Assembly: GCF_905120345.1 (NCBI RefSeq)
Contig: NZ_CAJHOA010000004.1
Location: 62,001 to 126,000, forward strand
DNA: 64,000 bases
DNA from: Denitrificimonas caeni
Lineage (GTDB): Bacteria > Pseudomonadota > Gammaproteobacteria > Pseudomonadales > Pseudomonadaceae
Direction: 5' to 3'
Part shown: piece after piece, positions 54,488 through 64,000 of the stretch
How the letters are laid out: each line of letters opens with the position of its first letter
How positions within the stretch are numbered: position 1 is the first letter of the stretch
Made by a program: the position numbers and the translations under genes
The notes under the pieces: generated by a model
The model's database searches: none
Told to the model about the DNA's origin: nothing
Seen by the model: only the letters and a program-made list of their open reading frames with translations

Positions 54488-56779
54488 TCAACGCGCAAAA
54501 ATAATTCTATTAATTTTGATAGTTTCAACTCTACTTGGGGCTTTTATAACGAGCCTTAACTTCTCAACCTGCGGAGCTAATACATGTATTGGCCTCAATT
54601 GATACGTACTTACCGCGTTCTCATCATGCACTGTGGTTTGCTCTATACACTCCAGTACTGAACCATCCACTTCTAGTACTAGCCGAAGCTCATCTGTAAC
54701 AAGACCGACAAACTCAATTTTTATCAATCCAGTCTGCCCGTACAAATAAGGCTGTGGGGCGTGCAGATCAATATGGCCTCCCACCAACTCCAACTGTAAG
54801 CCCTGTGTTGTAGCGTTTAACTGCCCGCCTTCACTATGCCATCCATCTAAACTGGCATAGCGTTGACTGCCAAATGTATAGCACTGCTCTCCTCGCGGAA
54901 CGTCTGCATACATAAGCATAAAATCAATCACCGCTTGCTCTAGTGGTGTGTCTCGCAAGGCCATATGCGCGTTGAAGTAGTCCTTATCGATATCATGTGC
55001 AGTTGATCCGTTCCACGCCATAAGGTTGACCAACCGGGCCCGGTGATTAAATATTTCTCGTAAGCAATCCCACGCAAAACCATAGTCAGGTAAAACCTTA
55101 GGAGGGTCGCGTAAATCAGCAGGATTAAACTCAACAACAGCCCAATCAGGATCAAATTTTAGAATATTTTCAAAGAAAGATAATCTATTTTCAGTACGAA
55201 TATTATTACGTGCGCTTTCGCCGTACAGAATCGCACCGATATGACCTGCGTCGGGCTTGCTACCTTGTAAAGACATTCCACCAGAATCATAGTTCTTTGC
55301 TGGGCTGTTCAGCGATAGGGCAAAAGGCTCAAAACTAAACTGTGGTGCAGTAAAGCCCTGGGAGGAATAAATAACATCGCTGCTGATACCTGTCTCTGAC
55401 AACCAACTCGCTAAGTCGGAATAATGTCGTTGCACCATATGCCGCCTAAACTCCTCCCACAAATCAAGAAATTTATCCTTAATGCTCCATAGCGTACATA
55501 TTTTATCTCGAGGTGGCGTGACATCATCCCAACAGGTGAATGTAGTATCTAGATAGACATTTAAGCTCTCTAAGCTAAATGGTGTGTGCTTAATCGTATT
55601 CCTAAACTCATTCGCGTATACCCCACTCGCAGAGAGCCAGTCTCTAAACTGCTGTAGCGAGGATGGATTGAAGTCATACCATTGCTCGCCTTCAAAGAAA
55701 GGGTTCTGATAGCAGTCCGGATCCAAGTTCGTGCCAATATATAACTCAGGATTATCTTGCGCAAACGTAGCAATAACTTCACCAGCCTGCTGTAAATTAC
55801 GTTTTTTATAAGCACGGACAGTTTTGTTGTAATGACTTAATGTCAAAGATCGTGATAACTCAGGTGCAGACTCGGCACCCGTTAAATGCTTTAAGTAGTC
55901 ATCAGGCATGACTTCATCACGCTGATTCCACTGACAGTTATTGGCATCCTCTTCTAAATGATCTGTTAGATCCCATTCTGGACAGGTTCCAGCCGCATCA
56001 CTCCAAATACCACCATTTAGTCCAATTAAGCAGGGGATATTAAACTTTTTTGAATAGTTTAAAATATCAGTAAGACTATCAGCAACGACCAGCTTATTGT
56101 TTATCTGCTTGGTTGAGGCATTAAAGTCAGGATCAAACTGCCAATCATGCTGTGCACCTAAGGTGCTGCGCATATATAAAACAGGTGCCATAAAGCCTAG
56201 TTGACAATAGCCTATTGAAAAAGGTAATAATTTTTCTTTAAAGTCGCCAAAACCACCTAAGCTAATGTTACTACTGGCTACCGTAAAATAAAAAACCTCC
56301 GACTTATTTGGTTCGATTTCTAAATATTTTTTCTCATCAAACACTAAACTGCTAGCTAATAATTTTTTTGTATCACCAGCAAGGTAGAACAGCTCAACTT
56401 TAGTTGCACCACGATTATTAAAATACTGTAGATCAGCTGGTAGTTTGAGCTTAAAACCAGTTTTAATGTCTTGGCCTACTTCTGGAAAAACTGAGCACAC
56501 ATCTAGACGAATCAGATCAGGTTGGAAACGTTTAACAGCACAGTTATTTAACTCAACAACCAAGTCAAATGACTGAGGCTGACTGTATACCCAGCCTTCT
56601 AATTCAATAAAGTTACTAATCTTTCCTTTCGATATAAAATCAATAGAAAATCTCATATCAGCCGTATGATTAATAACTACGTCGTTAACATTTTCAGTTC
56701 TATTTTTTTTTCTTAAAAAAACATTACAATATATATTTTTAATATACTTTTTAAGAAAAATTTTAGATTTAATAATCAT
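54488..56779 (-). CDS. Glycoside-hydrolase-like protein with N-terminal beta domain
   Basis: 763 residues from the ATG at 56777-56779 (a TTG four codons upstream is open). No signal peptide or clear membrane segment is seen; the N-terminus is Lys-rich. Residues about 45-145 form a small domain with FIELEGWVYSQPQSFDLVVE and RLDVCSVFPEVG, similar to the end of the protein at 43721-45415. A TIM-barrel-like middle part follows (FMAPVLYMRS; LIGLNGGIWSD; LYIGTNLDPDCYQNPFF; WAVVEFNPADL), then a C-terminal beta-sandwich. GH-A clan proteins have acidic pairs in such positions, but I cannot name a GH family. It may be cytoplasmic or exported by an unusual route. Confidence 0.6.
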   Translation of the reverse strand: MIIKSKIFLKKYIKNIYCNVFLRKKNRTENVNDVVINHTADMRFSIDFISKGKISNFIELEGWVYSQPQSFDLVVELNNCAVKRFQPDLIRLDVCSVFPEVGQDIKTGFKLKLPADLQYFNNRGATKVELFYLAGDTKKLLASSLVFDEKKYLEIEPNKSEVFYFTVASSNISLGGFGDFKEKLLPFSIGYCQLGFMAPVLYMRSTLGAQHDWQFDPDFNASTKQINNKLVVADSLTDILNYSKKFNIPCLIGLNGGIWSDAAGTCPEWDLTDHLEEDANNCQWNQRDEVMPDDYLKHLTGAESAPELSRSLTLSHYNKTVRAYKKRNLQQAGEVIATFAQDNPELYIGTNLDPDCYQNPFFEGEQWYDFNPSSLQQFRDWLSASGVYANEFRNTIKHTPFSLESLNVYLDTTFTCWDDVTPPRDKICTLWSIKDKFLDLWEEFRRHMVQRHYSDLASWLSETGISSDVIYSSQGFTAPQFSFEPFALSLNSPAKNYDSGGMSLQGSKPDAGHIGAILYGESARNNIRTENRLSFFENILKFDPDWAVVEFNPADLRDPPKVLPDYGFAWDCLREIFNHRARLVNLMAWNGSTAHDIDKDYFNAHMALRDTPLEQAVIDFMLMYADVPRGEQCYTFGSQRYASLDGWHSEGGQLNATTQGLQLELVGGHIDLHAPQPYLYGQTGLIKIEFVGLVTDELRLVLEVDGSVLECIEQTTVHDENAVSTYQLRPIHVLAPQVEKLRLVIKAPSRVETIKINRIIFAR

Positions 56780-56801
56780 AGAAAATCTCAATTTTAAAAT
56801 A

Positions 56802-59180
56802 CTATTTCAAAACAATATTAATAGACTGACCGTTTTCACCAAGCAGCTCTAAAGACTGACCATCTTTATAAATTATTGATACATAAGCTTGGCGCCATGC
56901 GAGATCCGGCCATAGTTTTAAGTGACTACCCATCATATATTGTTCTAGACGTTGTCTGTTTTCGCACACTGTACTGTCATGTGAGATTAATAAGTAAAAA
57001 TCTTCATTATGATCATTTAAAATCTCTCGAATATTTTTATCACTTTCAAAATTTTTAGATATTTGACATGTATCGAGCCTATGGATAATTCTTGGCTGTT
57101 TACCATTACTAAATCCAACTAGATTCACTCCTCGCATAAAGCCTTTTAGAGTGTGCTGAGATGAGCCATCAGAATAGGTTATAAAAGACTCACCGTCATC
57201 CACCCCGGCTACTGATTTTATAAGGATAGATTCATATAGCGAGTCATTGGACAAGACTTGATAATCTTCAATATTTGCACCATTACGTGTAAATCTATTT
57301 AAAATATTTATTTGCTTTTGATAGCTCTCTTGTGTGATTTTCTCACTTTGTTTTTTTAATTCATCTAAAATTTTATTTTTATTAATCTCAGTCACATCAT
57401 TAATATTTTTAATAAATAGACTCTCACTACCTATACTGCCAATAGCGATGCAGTTTTTTAGCTCATCTAATTTTTGATTAGATTCAAAAATAGAACCGAT
57501 TTTATTACATTGATCAATCCATAGAATTTTTCTTCCTTTTTCTTGCCCCTGCAAGTACTCACTTAATTTTTTTTCAGAATTAAATTCAAAGAGCACTTTA
57601 TCAGTCAAATAGTTATCATCTATTAAAAACAATGCAGGGTATTTAACAACTTCTTTTCCAAAATAGGCTTTATTTTTTTCACCGTTAATTTTAATATCGT
57701 TAACAGCCTCTGGATAATTCCAAAACGATGCAACTAATGCGCTCGAAGAATTAAGATAACTGTTAAAGTCTTTATATTTTTCAATAAGCTTAGGTTTTTT
57801 TGTATTTAAAATATTTCGCCCAAAACCAAGCTCTTCAGACTTAAACCCAAGTAATGGCAGGATAGTTGCTGCGACATCGAGGATAGAACTTGGTGTATCA
57901 ATAACAATCCCTTCCTGTAAGTCAGGCGGAATCATAATCAGCATATTTTTTCTATCGCCTTGGTTTAGTAAATCTGTAGCCGTGTTTTTCATGGCAAGGT
58001 GGTCATAACCAATCACAATTAATGTGTTTTTATCAAGGCCACTGGTTTGCAGATAGTTAACAAAGTCACTGATTAATTTATCAGAACAATGAACAATATT
58101 TAGAATTGCATTCTCACCATCGCCATAGCGATGGTCCTCACAGCTTCCCGACAGATGCCCTTTTGGATGATGGGTATCTAACGTGAGCATAAACAATGCA
58201 AATGGGTTATTCCGCTCAGTGTGCTCAGCAAGCTCTTCTTTAGCAATTGCAAATAAACTATCATCGTAAAGCCCCCAAGCTGATTGATAGCTTGCCTCTT
58301 CCAGCCTTGTACTGAGTTCAGCTCTACCCTGGACTGAGGAAAAGCCATGTGTTTTATAGAAATGGCCTTTTCCAGCAAACTCTAATGAAGCGCCACCAAG
58401 ATAAGATAAGTCATACTTATTACGACGTAATACATCACCCATGCAGGTAGCACCACTTAAGAATTGTGGCATGCCTGACATAGCATTGCCCTGCGAGGCA
58501 CTAAACAGAGGAACACCACATTGAGATGCAACCATTCCAGCAATAGTCCAGCCGGAATGTGTAACTTGCGCTACGTTTTTAAACACTACAGCATTATTAC
58601 GTACTTTATTAAGATTAGGCAATAACCCAGGGAATAGACTTTCATTAAAATAGGTTTCTTCCAGACTTTCAGCATAAACATAAATTAGATTTAATGGCTC
58701 TTTAACAAAGTTTTCATTTACTTTTACGTAATCTTCACCATTAACAACACTGCCAGAAAATTCTGATTTAATTAAACTATATAAATTTTCAGAGGCCGGG
58801 CTTAAAGCGATTGCTAGAACTGACAATATAATTGGAAAGTTATTTATAACTTTATCATCAGAAATATATTTTTGTTTTCTAGCGATATCTTTAATTAAAT
58901 AATAGAAAAGCCCTACAGTTGTAATTAATGCGACAGCAGCTAGAATTATAACGCCAGCATATTCTTGAAAACCAGCCTCGCCTAATCCATAGCGAAGATG
59001 ATAAATGACAGACTCATCTATACCTTTATCTGTAAAGTAATCTGATACAGCATAAGTAATAGTAAGTAAAAAGCTTATTAATAATAAAAATAGTGTCAGA
59101 AGAGCAAATCTAAATTTTCTCTTCGACTTTAATATAAAGAATATAGCTATAAAAATACAGAGCGTTGAAAAATACATCAT
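56802..59180 (-). CDS. OpgB/MdoB-like phosphoglycerol transferase
   Basis: 792 residues. Four N-terminal membrane segments (to about residue 130) are followed by a periplasmic sulfatase-fold domain. NLIYVYAESLEETYF (Glu171), HSGWTIAGMVASQCG (nucleophile Thr212), LTLDTHHPKGHLSG and VIGYDHLAM are very similar to E. coli OpgB, which transfers phosphoglycerol from phosphatidylglycerol to periplasmic glucans. A C-terminal region (about 500-792) is divergent. Between glycan genes it may decorate the surface polysaccharide rather than glucans. It is 22 bases upstream of the GH-like gene, in the same direction. Confidence 0.82.
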   Translation of the reverse strand: MMYFSTLCIFIAIFFILKSKRKFRFALLTLFLLLISFLLTITYAVSDYFTDKGIDESVIYHLRYGLGEAGFQEYAGVIILAAVALITTVGLFYYLIKDIARKQKYISDDKVINNFPIILSVLAIALSPASENLYSLIKSEFSGSVVNGEDYVKVNENFVKEPLNLIYVYAESLEETYFNESLFPGLLPNLNKVRNNAVVFKNVAQVTHSGWTIAGMVASQCGVPLFSASQGNAMSGMPQFLSGATCMGDVLRRNKYDLSYLGGASLEFAGKGHFYKTHGFSSVQGRAELSTRLEEASYQSAWGLYDDSLFAIAKEELAEHTERNNPFALFMLTLDTHHPKGHLSGSCEDHRYGDGENAILNIVHCSDKLISDFVNYLQTSGLDKNTLIVIGYDHLAMKNTATDLLNQGDRKNMLIMIPPDLQEGIVIDTPSSILDVAATILPLLGFKSEELGFGRNILNTKKPKLIEKYKDFNSYLNSSSALVASFWNYPEAVNDIKINGEKNKAYFGKEVVKYPALFLIDDNYLTDKVLFEFNSEKKLSEYLQGQEKGRKILWIDQCNKIGSIFESNQKLDELKNCIAIGSIGSESLFIKNINDVTEINKNKILDELKKQSEKITQESYQKQINILNRFTRNGANIEDYQVLSNDSLYESILIKSVAGVDDGESFITYSDGSSQHTLKGFMRGVNLVGFSNGKQPRIIHRLDTCQISKNFESDKNIREILNDHNEDFYLLISHDSTVCENRQRLEQYMMGSHLKLWPDLAWRQAYVSIIYKDGQSLELLGENGQSINIVLK

Positions 59181-59215
59181 ATCTATTAACTTTTACAATT
59201 AATCTTATTGTAATA

Positions 59216-59256
59216 AAAAAGCTGAGACTTGTATTAACAAGGCTCAGCTTTATTTT
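59216..59256 (-). terminator. Intrinsic terminator after pckA
   Basis: On the minus strand AAAGCTGAG and CTCAGCTTT, extended by CTTGT/ACAAG, form a long stem around a TAAT loop and are followed by TTTTATT. It lies between the pckA stop and the OpgB-like gene. Confidence 0.88.
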
Positions 59257-59293
59257 TTACTATAATTCTAGATTATTTAAATAGTCTGATGAA

Positions 59294-60835
59294 TTACAGC
59301 TGCGGACCTGCATTTTTAATTGCATCAGTCACTTCAAACTTTTTAAAGTTATCAACGAACTTAGCCGCTAACTCTTGTGCTGCTGCATCGTACGCTGCTT
59401 TATCAGACCAAGTGTTACGTGGGTTAAGCAAGTTGCTATCCACCCCAGGTACAGATTTTGGTACGTCCAAGTTGATCACTGGTAAGTGCTCAGTTTCTGC
59501 ACCGACTAATGTGCCACCTTGAATCGCAGCAATCACGGCACGGGTGGTTGGGATATTAAAGCGCTCGCCAACACCGTAGCCACCGCCAGTCCAACCGGTG
59601 TTAACCAGGTAAACTTTAGAGCCGAAGCCTTGGATACGTTTGATCAATAAATCAGCGTACTCGCCGGCAGGGCGTGGGAAGAACGGAGCACCAAAGCAAG
59701 TAGAGAAGGTTGATTTAATACCTGAACCTGAACCCATTTCAGTTGAACCAACCAAAGCGGTGTAGCCTGACAAGAAGTGGTACGCCGCTTGTTCGTTATT
59801 CAAGATGGACACCGGTGGCAGTACGCCAGTCAGGTCACAGGTCAAGAAGATCACGGCATTAGGCTCGCCAGCACGGTTCGCAACCACACGTTTTTCAACG
59901 TTTTCAAGCGGATAGGCGGCACGGCTGTTTTGCGTCAAGCTGTCATCGCTGTAATCAGGGACGCGTTCTTCATTCAGGACAACGTTTTCCAGTACTGCGC
60001 CAAACTTAATAGCTTTCCAAATCACTGGCTCGTTTTTCTCAGACAAGTCGATGCATTTTGCATAGCAACCGCCTTCGATATTAAACACAGTGCCCACACC
60101 CCAACCGTGCTCGTCATCACCAATCAAATAACGGCTTTCATCAGCAGAGAGCGTGGTTTTACCGGTACCGGATAAACCGAAGAATAAAGTGGTATCGCCG
60201 TCTTCACCCACGTTGGCCGCACAGTGCATAGGCAACACATCTTTAGCTGGCAGAAGGAAGTTTTGTACTGAGAACATGGCTTTTTTCATTTCGCCAGCGT
60301 ATTGCATACCTGCTAGCAGAACTTTTTTCGCGGCGAAGTTAATCATCACGCAACCATCAGAATTAGTACCGTCACGCTCTGGTACGCACTCAAAGAACGG
60401 CGCATTAATCACTTGCCATTGCTCTCTGCTCGATGGATTAAACGCATCAGGAGTAATGAATAAGCAACGGCCAAACAGGTTGTGCCAAGCCGTTGTTGTG
60501 GTCATTTTAACTGCTAAATAATGCGCAGGATCAGAACCGACATGCACATGCGAAACAAAGTTTTCGCGCTCAGCTACATAGGCCTCAACACGGGTCCACA
60601 GTGCATCAAAGATACTCGGCGCAATCGGGCGGTTAATCGGCCCCCAAGCAATCTGAGCATCAGTGCTGGGCTCTTGCACGATAAATCGGTCAGCCGGTGA
60701 ACGTCCCGTTCGATGTCCGGTTTCCACAACCAATGAACCATTTACAGCCAATTTGCCTTCGCCACGGCGAACAGCTTCTTCAATCAATTGAGCAGCACTA
60801 ATATCAGTATACACAGCGGTTTTTGCTTGCGTCAT
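59294..60835 (-). CDS. pckA: Phosphoenolpyruvate carboxykinase (ATP)
   Basis: 513 residues. It converts oxaloacetate and ATP to phosphoenolpyruvate in gluconeogenesis. Motifs: [18 protein letters not shown] leading into the P-loop [13 protein letters not shown], the R-x-D-R substrate site (GRSPADRF near residue 47) and the adenine-binding [16 protein letters not shown] region. It is monocistronic with its own terminator. The neighbouring genes hslO, hslR, envZ and ompR are the same as in Pseudomonas. Confidence 0.97.
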   Translation of the reverse strand: MTQAKTAVYTDISAAQLIEEAVRRGEGKLAVNGSLVVETGHRTGRSPADRFIVQEPSTDAQIAWGPINRPIAPSIFDALWTRVEAYVAERENFVSHVHVGSDPAHYLAVKMTTTTAWHNLFGRCLFITPDAFNPSSREQWQVINAPFFECVPERDGTNSDGCVMINFAAKKVLLAGMQYAGEMKKAMFSVQNFLLPAKDVLPMHCAANVGEDGDTTLFFGLSGTGKTTLSADESRYLIGDDEHGWGVGTVFNIEGGCYAKCIDLSEKNEPVIWKAIKFGAVLENVVLNEERVPDYSDDSLTQNSRAAYPLENVEKRVVANRAGEPNAVIFLTCDLTGVLPPVSILNNEQAAYHFLSGYTALVGSTEMGSGSGIKSTFSTCFGAPFFPRPAGEYADLLIKRIQGFGSKVYLVNTGWTGGGYGVGERFNIPTTRAVIAAIQGGTLVGAETEHLPVINLDVPKSVPGVDSNLLNPRNTWSDKAAYDAAAQELAAKFVDNFKKFEVTDAIKNAGPQL

Positions 60836-60938
60836 GAGATCCCCAACGGCCCGAGCCGAGTCCTCCAGAAATTTTGTAGCACTTAAGCAAAAGCACTACA
60901 ACTAAAAAGTTGCCCGCGATTATGCCAGAGTTATGCAA

Positions 60939-61832
60939 TTAATGCACTGTACTCGAGGCATCAGTCGCATCTTGTTCAGCGAACATTTGCAGAACATCGG
61001 CTTCATTAAATAAATAACGTTCATTACAGAACTGACAATCAATCTCGATAGTGCCTGCTTTTTCTGCCAGCAACAACTGCAGATCTTCTAAGCCAAGACT
61101 AACCAAAGCCTGCACTGAACGCTCACGGGTACAGCTGCATTGAAACTTGACGTCAGTCGCGGGAAACAGGCGAACCTGATCCTCATGATACAAACGGTGC
61201 AAAATAGTCTCGTTATCCAGCCCCAGCAGCTCTTCAGCGGTCAAGGTTGCCGCTAAAGCAATCGCATGCTGCCAGCTTTCTTCACGCTCGTCAGTGTCGC
61301 GCACACGATCAGCAGGTAACTGCTGCAGTAACATACCGCGCGCGCGCTGACCGTCGGCATATAACCAAAAGCGTGTCGGTAACTGTGCTGAGTTAACAAA
61401 ATAACTACTCAAGCACTCCGCCAAAGTTGCGCCATCTAAAGCAACCAGCCCTTGATAACGCTGCCCTTCACGTGGGTCAACCGTCAACGCCAGCACGCCT
61501 TCAGGCATCAGCTCTTGGAAGGAGGCAGCACTGCTAATTTTATCCGCATCATAGCGGGCAATCGCACGCAACTCACCGTCACTGGAGCACTCGACGACCA
61601 GCAAAGGTACTGCGCCACTGGAGCGTGCTTGCAACACCAATAAACCATCAAACTTTAGGGTATTAATCAATAAAGCGGCCGCCGCTAGCAACTCACCTAA
61701 CAGAGCAGCAACGGGCTCAGGATAGGTGTGCTTGGCTAATACATGCGCATAGCTTTCTTCTAAACTGGCCAGCTCGCCACGCACATCACTGTTATCAAAA
61801 ATAAAACGCTGGGTAAAATCAAAATCAGCCAT
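60939..61832 (-). CDS. hslO: Redox-regulated chaperone Hsp33
   Basis: 297 residues. The zinc-binding redox switch is at the C-terminus: [10 protein letters not shown] (CxC) and CQFCNERY (CxxC). The N-terminal domain begins [20 protein letters not shown]. Oxidation releases zinc and activates the holdase. It is encoded between pckA and hslR, as in Pseudomonas and E. coli. Confidence 0.97.
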   Translation of the reverse strand: MADFDFTQRFIFDNSDVRGELASLEESYAHVLAKHTYPEPVAALLGELLAAAALLINTLKFDGLLVLQARSSGAVPLLVVECSSDGELRAIARYDADKISSAASFQELMPEGVLALTVDPREGQRYQGLVALDGATLAECLSSYFVNSAQLPTRFWLYADGQRARGMLLQQLPADRVRDTDEREESWQHAIALAATLTAEELLGLDNETILHRLYHEDQVRLFPATDVKFQCSCTRERSVQALVSLGLEDLQLLLAEKAGTIEIDCQFCNERYLFNEADVLQMFAEQDATDASSTVH

Positions 61833-61918
61833 ACAAGACTCACAAAATATCGGTTTAGCATAAACCGTGATTAAAAAATTAACGTGTTTAGATCTAGATG
61901 GCCCGTATCGACGCCAGA

Positions 61919-62308
61919 TTACTGATCTTTAAAACGATGAATCTGTCGACGTTGTTTTTTCGTCGGACGGCCGTCAGTCTGAATCCCTAAGGCTCCAGCC
62001 TTGCGTAAAGCGGCAGCGTGTTCGCGGGCAGTCACACTGTCTTCGGTTTCGCGATACAGTAACTGCGCTTGCGGTGCGCCACGTCGGACGGCGCTGAGCT
62101 GTTCAATCACGATAGTGCGCTCATCATAGCCAGCACGCAGCACCAGCTCATCGCCCACTTTCGGCTCTTTCGATGGCTTGCAGCGCTCACCACGGCAATG
62201 CACCTTACCGCCTTCAATGGCTTCTTTGGCAAGCGCCCGTGTTTTATAAAAACGCGCCGCCCACAGCCACTTATCGAGACGTACTTTTTCTTGCGTTTCA
62301 TTACTCAT
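61919..62308 (-). CDS. hslR: Heat-shock protein 15, S4-domain RNA-binding protein
   Basis: 129 residues. The S4 domain begins [28 protein letters not shown], and the Lys/Arg-rich tail ([12 protein letters not shown]) is typical. Hsp15 binds free 50S subunits carrying stalled nascent chains. It is next to hslO, its usual heat-shock partner. Confidence 0.95.
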   Translation of the reverse strand: MSNETQEKVRLDKWLWAARFYKTRALAKEAIEGGKVHCRGERCKPSKEPKVGDELVLRAGYDERTIVIEQLSAVRRGAPQAQLLYRETEDSVTAREHAAALRKAGALGIQTDGRPTKKQRRQIHRFKDQ

Positions 62309-62329
62309 TACTTCGATTCACCTGTGTTC

Positions 62330-63658
62330 TTACTTAGCACTGCGCTGTTCTGTTAACGCTTCATGTGCAGTAATTGGCAAGCAAACGCTTGCTTCGAGTC
62401 CGCCACCAGCACGATTATGCAGTTCAACACTGCCACCATGCTGTGCGGCGATACGCTTCACAATCGCCAAACCTAAGCCAGCGCCCTGTCCACCGCGTGC
62501 CTGATCGCCACGAATAAACGGATTAAAGATGCGCTGTAAGTCATCAGGATCAATGCCTGCACCACGATCGAGCACACTAATAGCTACATAAGGCGCCTGT
62601 TCGTCAGGCACCACTGAAGCAGCAATTTCAATACCTTTACCGCCGTAACGCAAAGCGTTCTCTAGTAAATTGACTAACATGCGCTTGATAGAAACCCGAC
62701 GTAGCGGCAATAAAGGCATGGCCTCTAAACACACGCGGATGTCATGCCCTTGTTGGTTATATGGGGCAACCACCGAACTAATCAACTCATTAAGATCGCA
62801 AATCTCCATGGGCTCATCGCGACCATCACGAATAAAAGCTAAGAATTGGTCTAAGATCGCATCCATATCTTCAATATCGCGAATCATATCAGCGGTTAAT
62901 TCGTTGTCATGATCCAGCAATTCAAGAGACAGACGTAAACGCGTCAAGGGGGTACGCAAATCATGCGAGACACCGGCCAGCATCAATTCGCGCTCGCGCC
63001 CCGCTTGCTCAACATCATCAGTCATCTGATTAAAGGCTCGATACACTTCCGCCATTTCACTAGCAGTGTCGATATCAACGGGCAAACGCACGCGGCGCCC
63101 CTGACCAAACAGACGTGCGGCAATCACTAAGCGTTTTAACGGTGCGCTCAGTTGGCGGACAAAAATCCAGGCCGCAGCCGTGGAGAGCAGACCAATACCT
63201 AAAAACCATGCGACTAAATTCCAGACGCGCTGACCACGCAGTGGATGCGGATACAACGGCACACGAATCCAATCCGGACCTAAACTGGGCGCACTGACCC
63301 ACAACGACGGCGGCGACTGTGCGCGAATCCGTACGCGTGTATCCTCGCCCAACTCAGCACGCATTTGCTCTGTAAAGATATCGCTATACGGCCAATGCTG
63401 CTCACCTAAGGGGACTTCATATTCCTGAACCACCTGTAAGCCTGCCGCCCTGGCAATCGCGGCGCGCTCGCTGGCCGGCGACGCCCAGTAGGCACGTAAC
63501 GTTAGTGCCGCACCATGACTGTATTGGCGATCAACCAGCACATCTTCATTGAGCATCAAATAGATTAGAGTTAGCGCTTTGGAAAAAAGTACAGCAAGCA
63601 ACACCATCCATAGCGTGCGCGCAAAAAAGCTCTGCGGATAGAATAATGGCGCCTTCAT
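62330..63658 (-). CDS. envZ: Sensor histidine kinase EnvZ (AmgS-like)
   Basis: 442 residues. Two membrane segments (about 12-34 and 155-175) enclose a periplasmic sensor domain, followed by a HAMP linker, the H-box GVSHDLRTPLTRLR, and the ATPase domain with NLLENALRYG, DRGAGI and GAGLGLAIV. It phosphorylates the OmpR-type regulator. Its start overlaps the ompR stop by four bases. In P. aeruginosa the orthologous pair is called AmgRS and responds to envelope stress. Confidence 0.95.
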   Translation of the reverse strand: MKAPLFYPQSFFARTLWMVLLAVLFSKALTLIYLMLNEDVLVDRQYSHGAALTLRAYWASPASERAAIARAAGLQVVQEYEVPLGEQHWPYSDIFTEQMRAELGEDTRVRIRAQSPPSLWVSAPSLGPDWIRVPLYPHPLRGQRVWNLVAWFLGIGLLSTAAAWIFVRQLSAPLKRLVIAARLFGQGRRVRLPVDIDTASEMAEVYRAFNQMTDDVEQAGRERELMLAGVSHDLRTPLTRLRLSLELLDHDNELTADMIRDIEDMDAILDQFLAFIRDGRDEPMEICDLNELISSVVAPYNQQGHDIRVCLEAMPLLPLRRVSIKRMLVNLLENALRYGGKGIEIAASVVPDEQAPYVAISVLDRGAGIDPDDLQRIFNPFIRGDQARGGQGAGLGLAIVKRIAAQHGGSVELHNRAGGGLEASVCLPITAHEALTEQRSAK

Positions 63659-64000
63659 GCCTTACCGTCTGGCACAAACACGTAACCAACGCCCCATACG
63701 GTTTGGATATAGCGTGGTTTCGATGGATCCGGTTCAATCATGCGTCGCAGTCGCGAGACCTGCACATCAATCGAACGCTCTAACGCATCCCACTCGCGGC
63801 CACGGGCTAAATTCATCAGTTTATCGCGAGTTAACGGCTCGCGCGCATGCTCAACCAAGGCCTTTAATACGGCAAACTCACCGGTGGTCAGCATATGCAC
63901 TTGATCACCTTTACTCAGCTCACGAGTGGCCAAAGACAAGGTGTAATCACCAAAGGTGACGCTCGCATCTTCACTACCGGGCGCACCCGGTACGCTAGTG
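63655..64000 (-). CDS. ompR: OmpR-type response regulator (5' partial)
   Basis: Only the last ~115 residues are in the window: a linker with VPGAPGSEDASV and the winged-helix DNA-binding domain (LTTGEFAVLKALVEHAREPL, then SIDVQVSRLRRMIE and YIQTVWGVGYVF). The frame is open to the window edge, so the receiver domain lies beyond it. A TTG at 63939 is internal, not the start. It is co-transcribed with envZ. Confidence 0.95.
   Translation of the reverse strand, partial: TSVPGAPGSEDASVTFGDYTLSLATRELSKGDQVHMLTTGEFAVLKALVEHAREPLTRDKLMNLARGREWDALERSIDVQVSRLRRMIEPDPSKPRYIQTVWGVGYVFVPDGKA

Overview
The window looks like a chromosomal segment of a low-GC member of the Pseudomonadaceae (Thiopseudomonas/Denitrificimonas-like; genus is an inference). 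Support comes from Pseudomonas-type proteins and gene orders: EngB, a PlpD-type patatin, a HisJQMP-like ABC operon, an Hxc-like type II secretion operon, HexR/Zwf, and the run pckA - hslO - hslR - envZ - ompR. I saw no transposon, integrase, CRISPR array or rRNA. One tRNA-Thr(UGU) is present.

Layout: 1-9.4 kb is mostly housekeeping: the 3' part of engB, plpD, a NERD/zinc-finger protein, a tiny membrane protein, tRNA-Thr, a methyltransferase and a polar amino-acid ABC transporter. 9.5-20.0 kb (minus strand) is a nearly complete T2SS operon, gspEFGHIJKLM, then a short GspC-like gene, gspD and a lipoprotein gene. The secretin has its own lipobox, as in HxcQ. 20.1-28.1 kb (minus) is an ABC-exporter-dependent surface polysaccharide operon: Wzm, Wzt with a C-terminal cargo domain, a PMT-type mannosyltransferase, a very large methyltransferase/coiled-coil/GT2/GT4 fusion, and an LpxL-like protein. 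28.2-31.5 kb encodes secreted proteins: a 485-residue exported protein of unknown function, and a polyserine-linker protein followed by a PpiC foldase. 31.9-45.4 kb continues with glycan genes: GT4, epimerase, GT2 and several GT-C-like membrane enzymes, a Gtr-like trio on the plus strand, an acyltransferase-3, and an MBOAT/SGNH-like O-acylation pair.

45.5-47.9 kb holds divergent hexR and zwf with a palindromic HexR-type operator between them. 48.4-54.4 kb is a tightly overlapping plus-strand operon that resembles the mycobacterial decaprenylphosphoryl-D-arabinose pathway: UbiA-type phosphoribosyltransferase, UPF0104 membrane protein, DprE1-like oxidase, DprE2-like reductase, HAD phosphatase. 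It ends in a membrane protein that is a paralogue of one encoded at 35.5-37.0 kb. 54.5-59.2 kb (minus) encodes a glycoside-hydrolase-like protein and an OpgB-like phosphoglycerol transferase. 59.3-64.0 kb returns to conserved core genes.

Working model (inference): the glycan genes build a surface polysaccharide exported by Wzm/Wzt and decorated in the periplasm by GT-C enzymes using polyprenyl-phosphate sugars, including D-arabinofuranose. O-acetyl and phosphoglycerol groups would be added by the acyltransferases and the OpgB-like enzyme. Protein targets such as pilins or secreted proteins remain an alternative for the arabinose branch.
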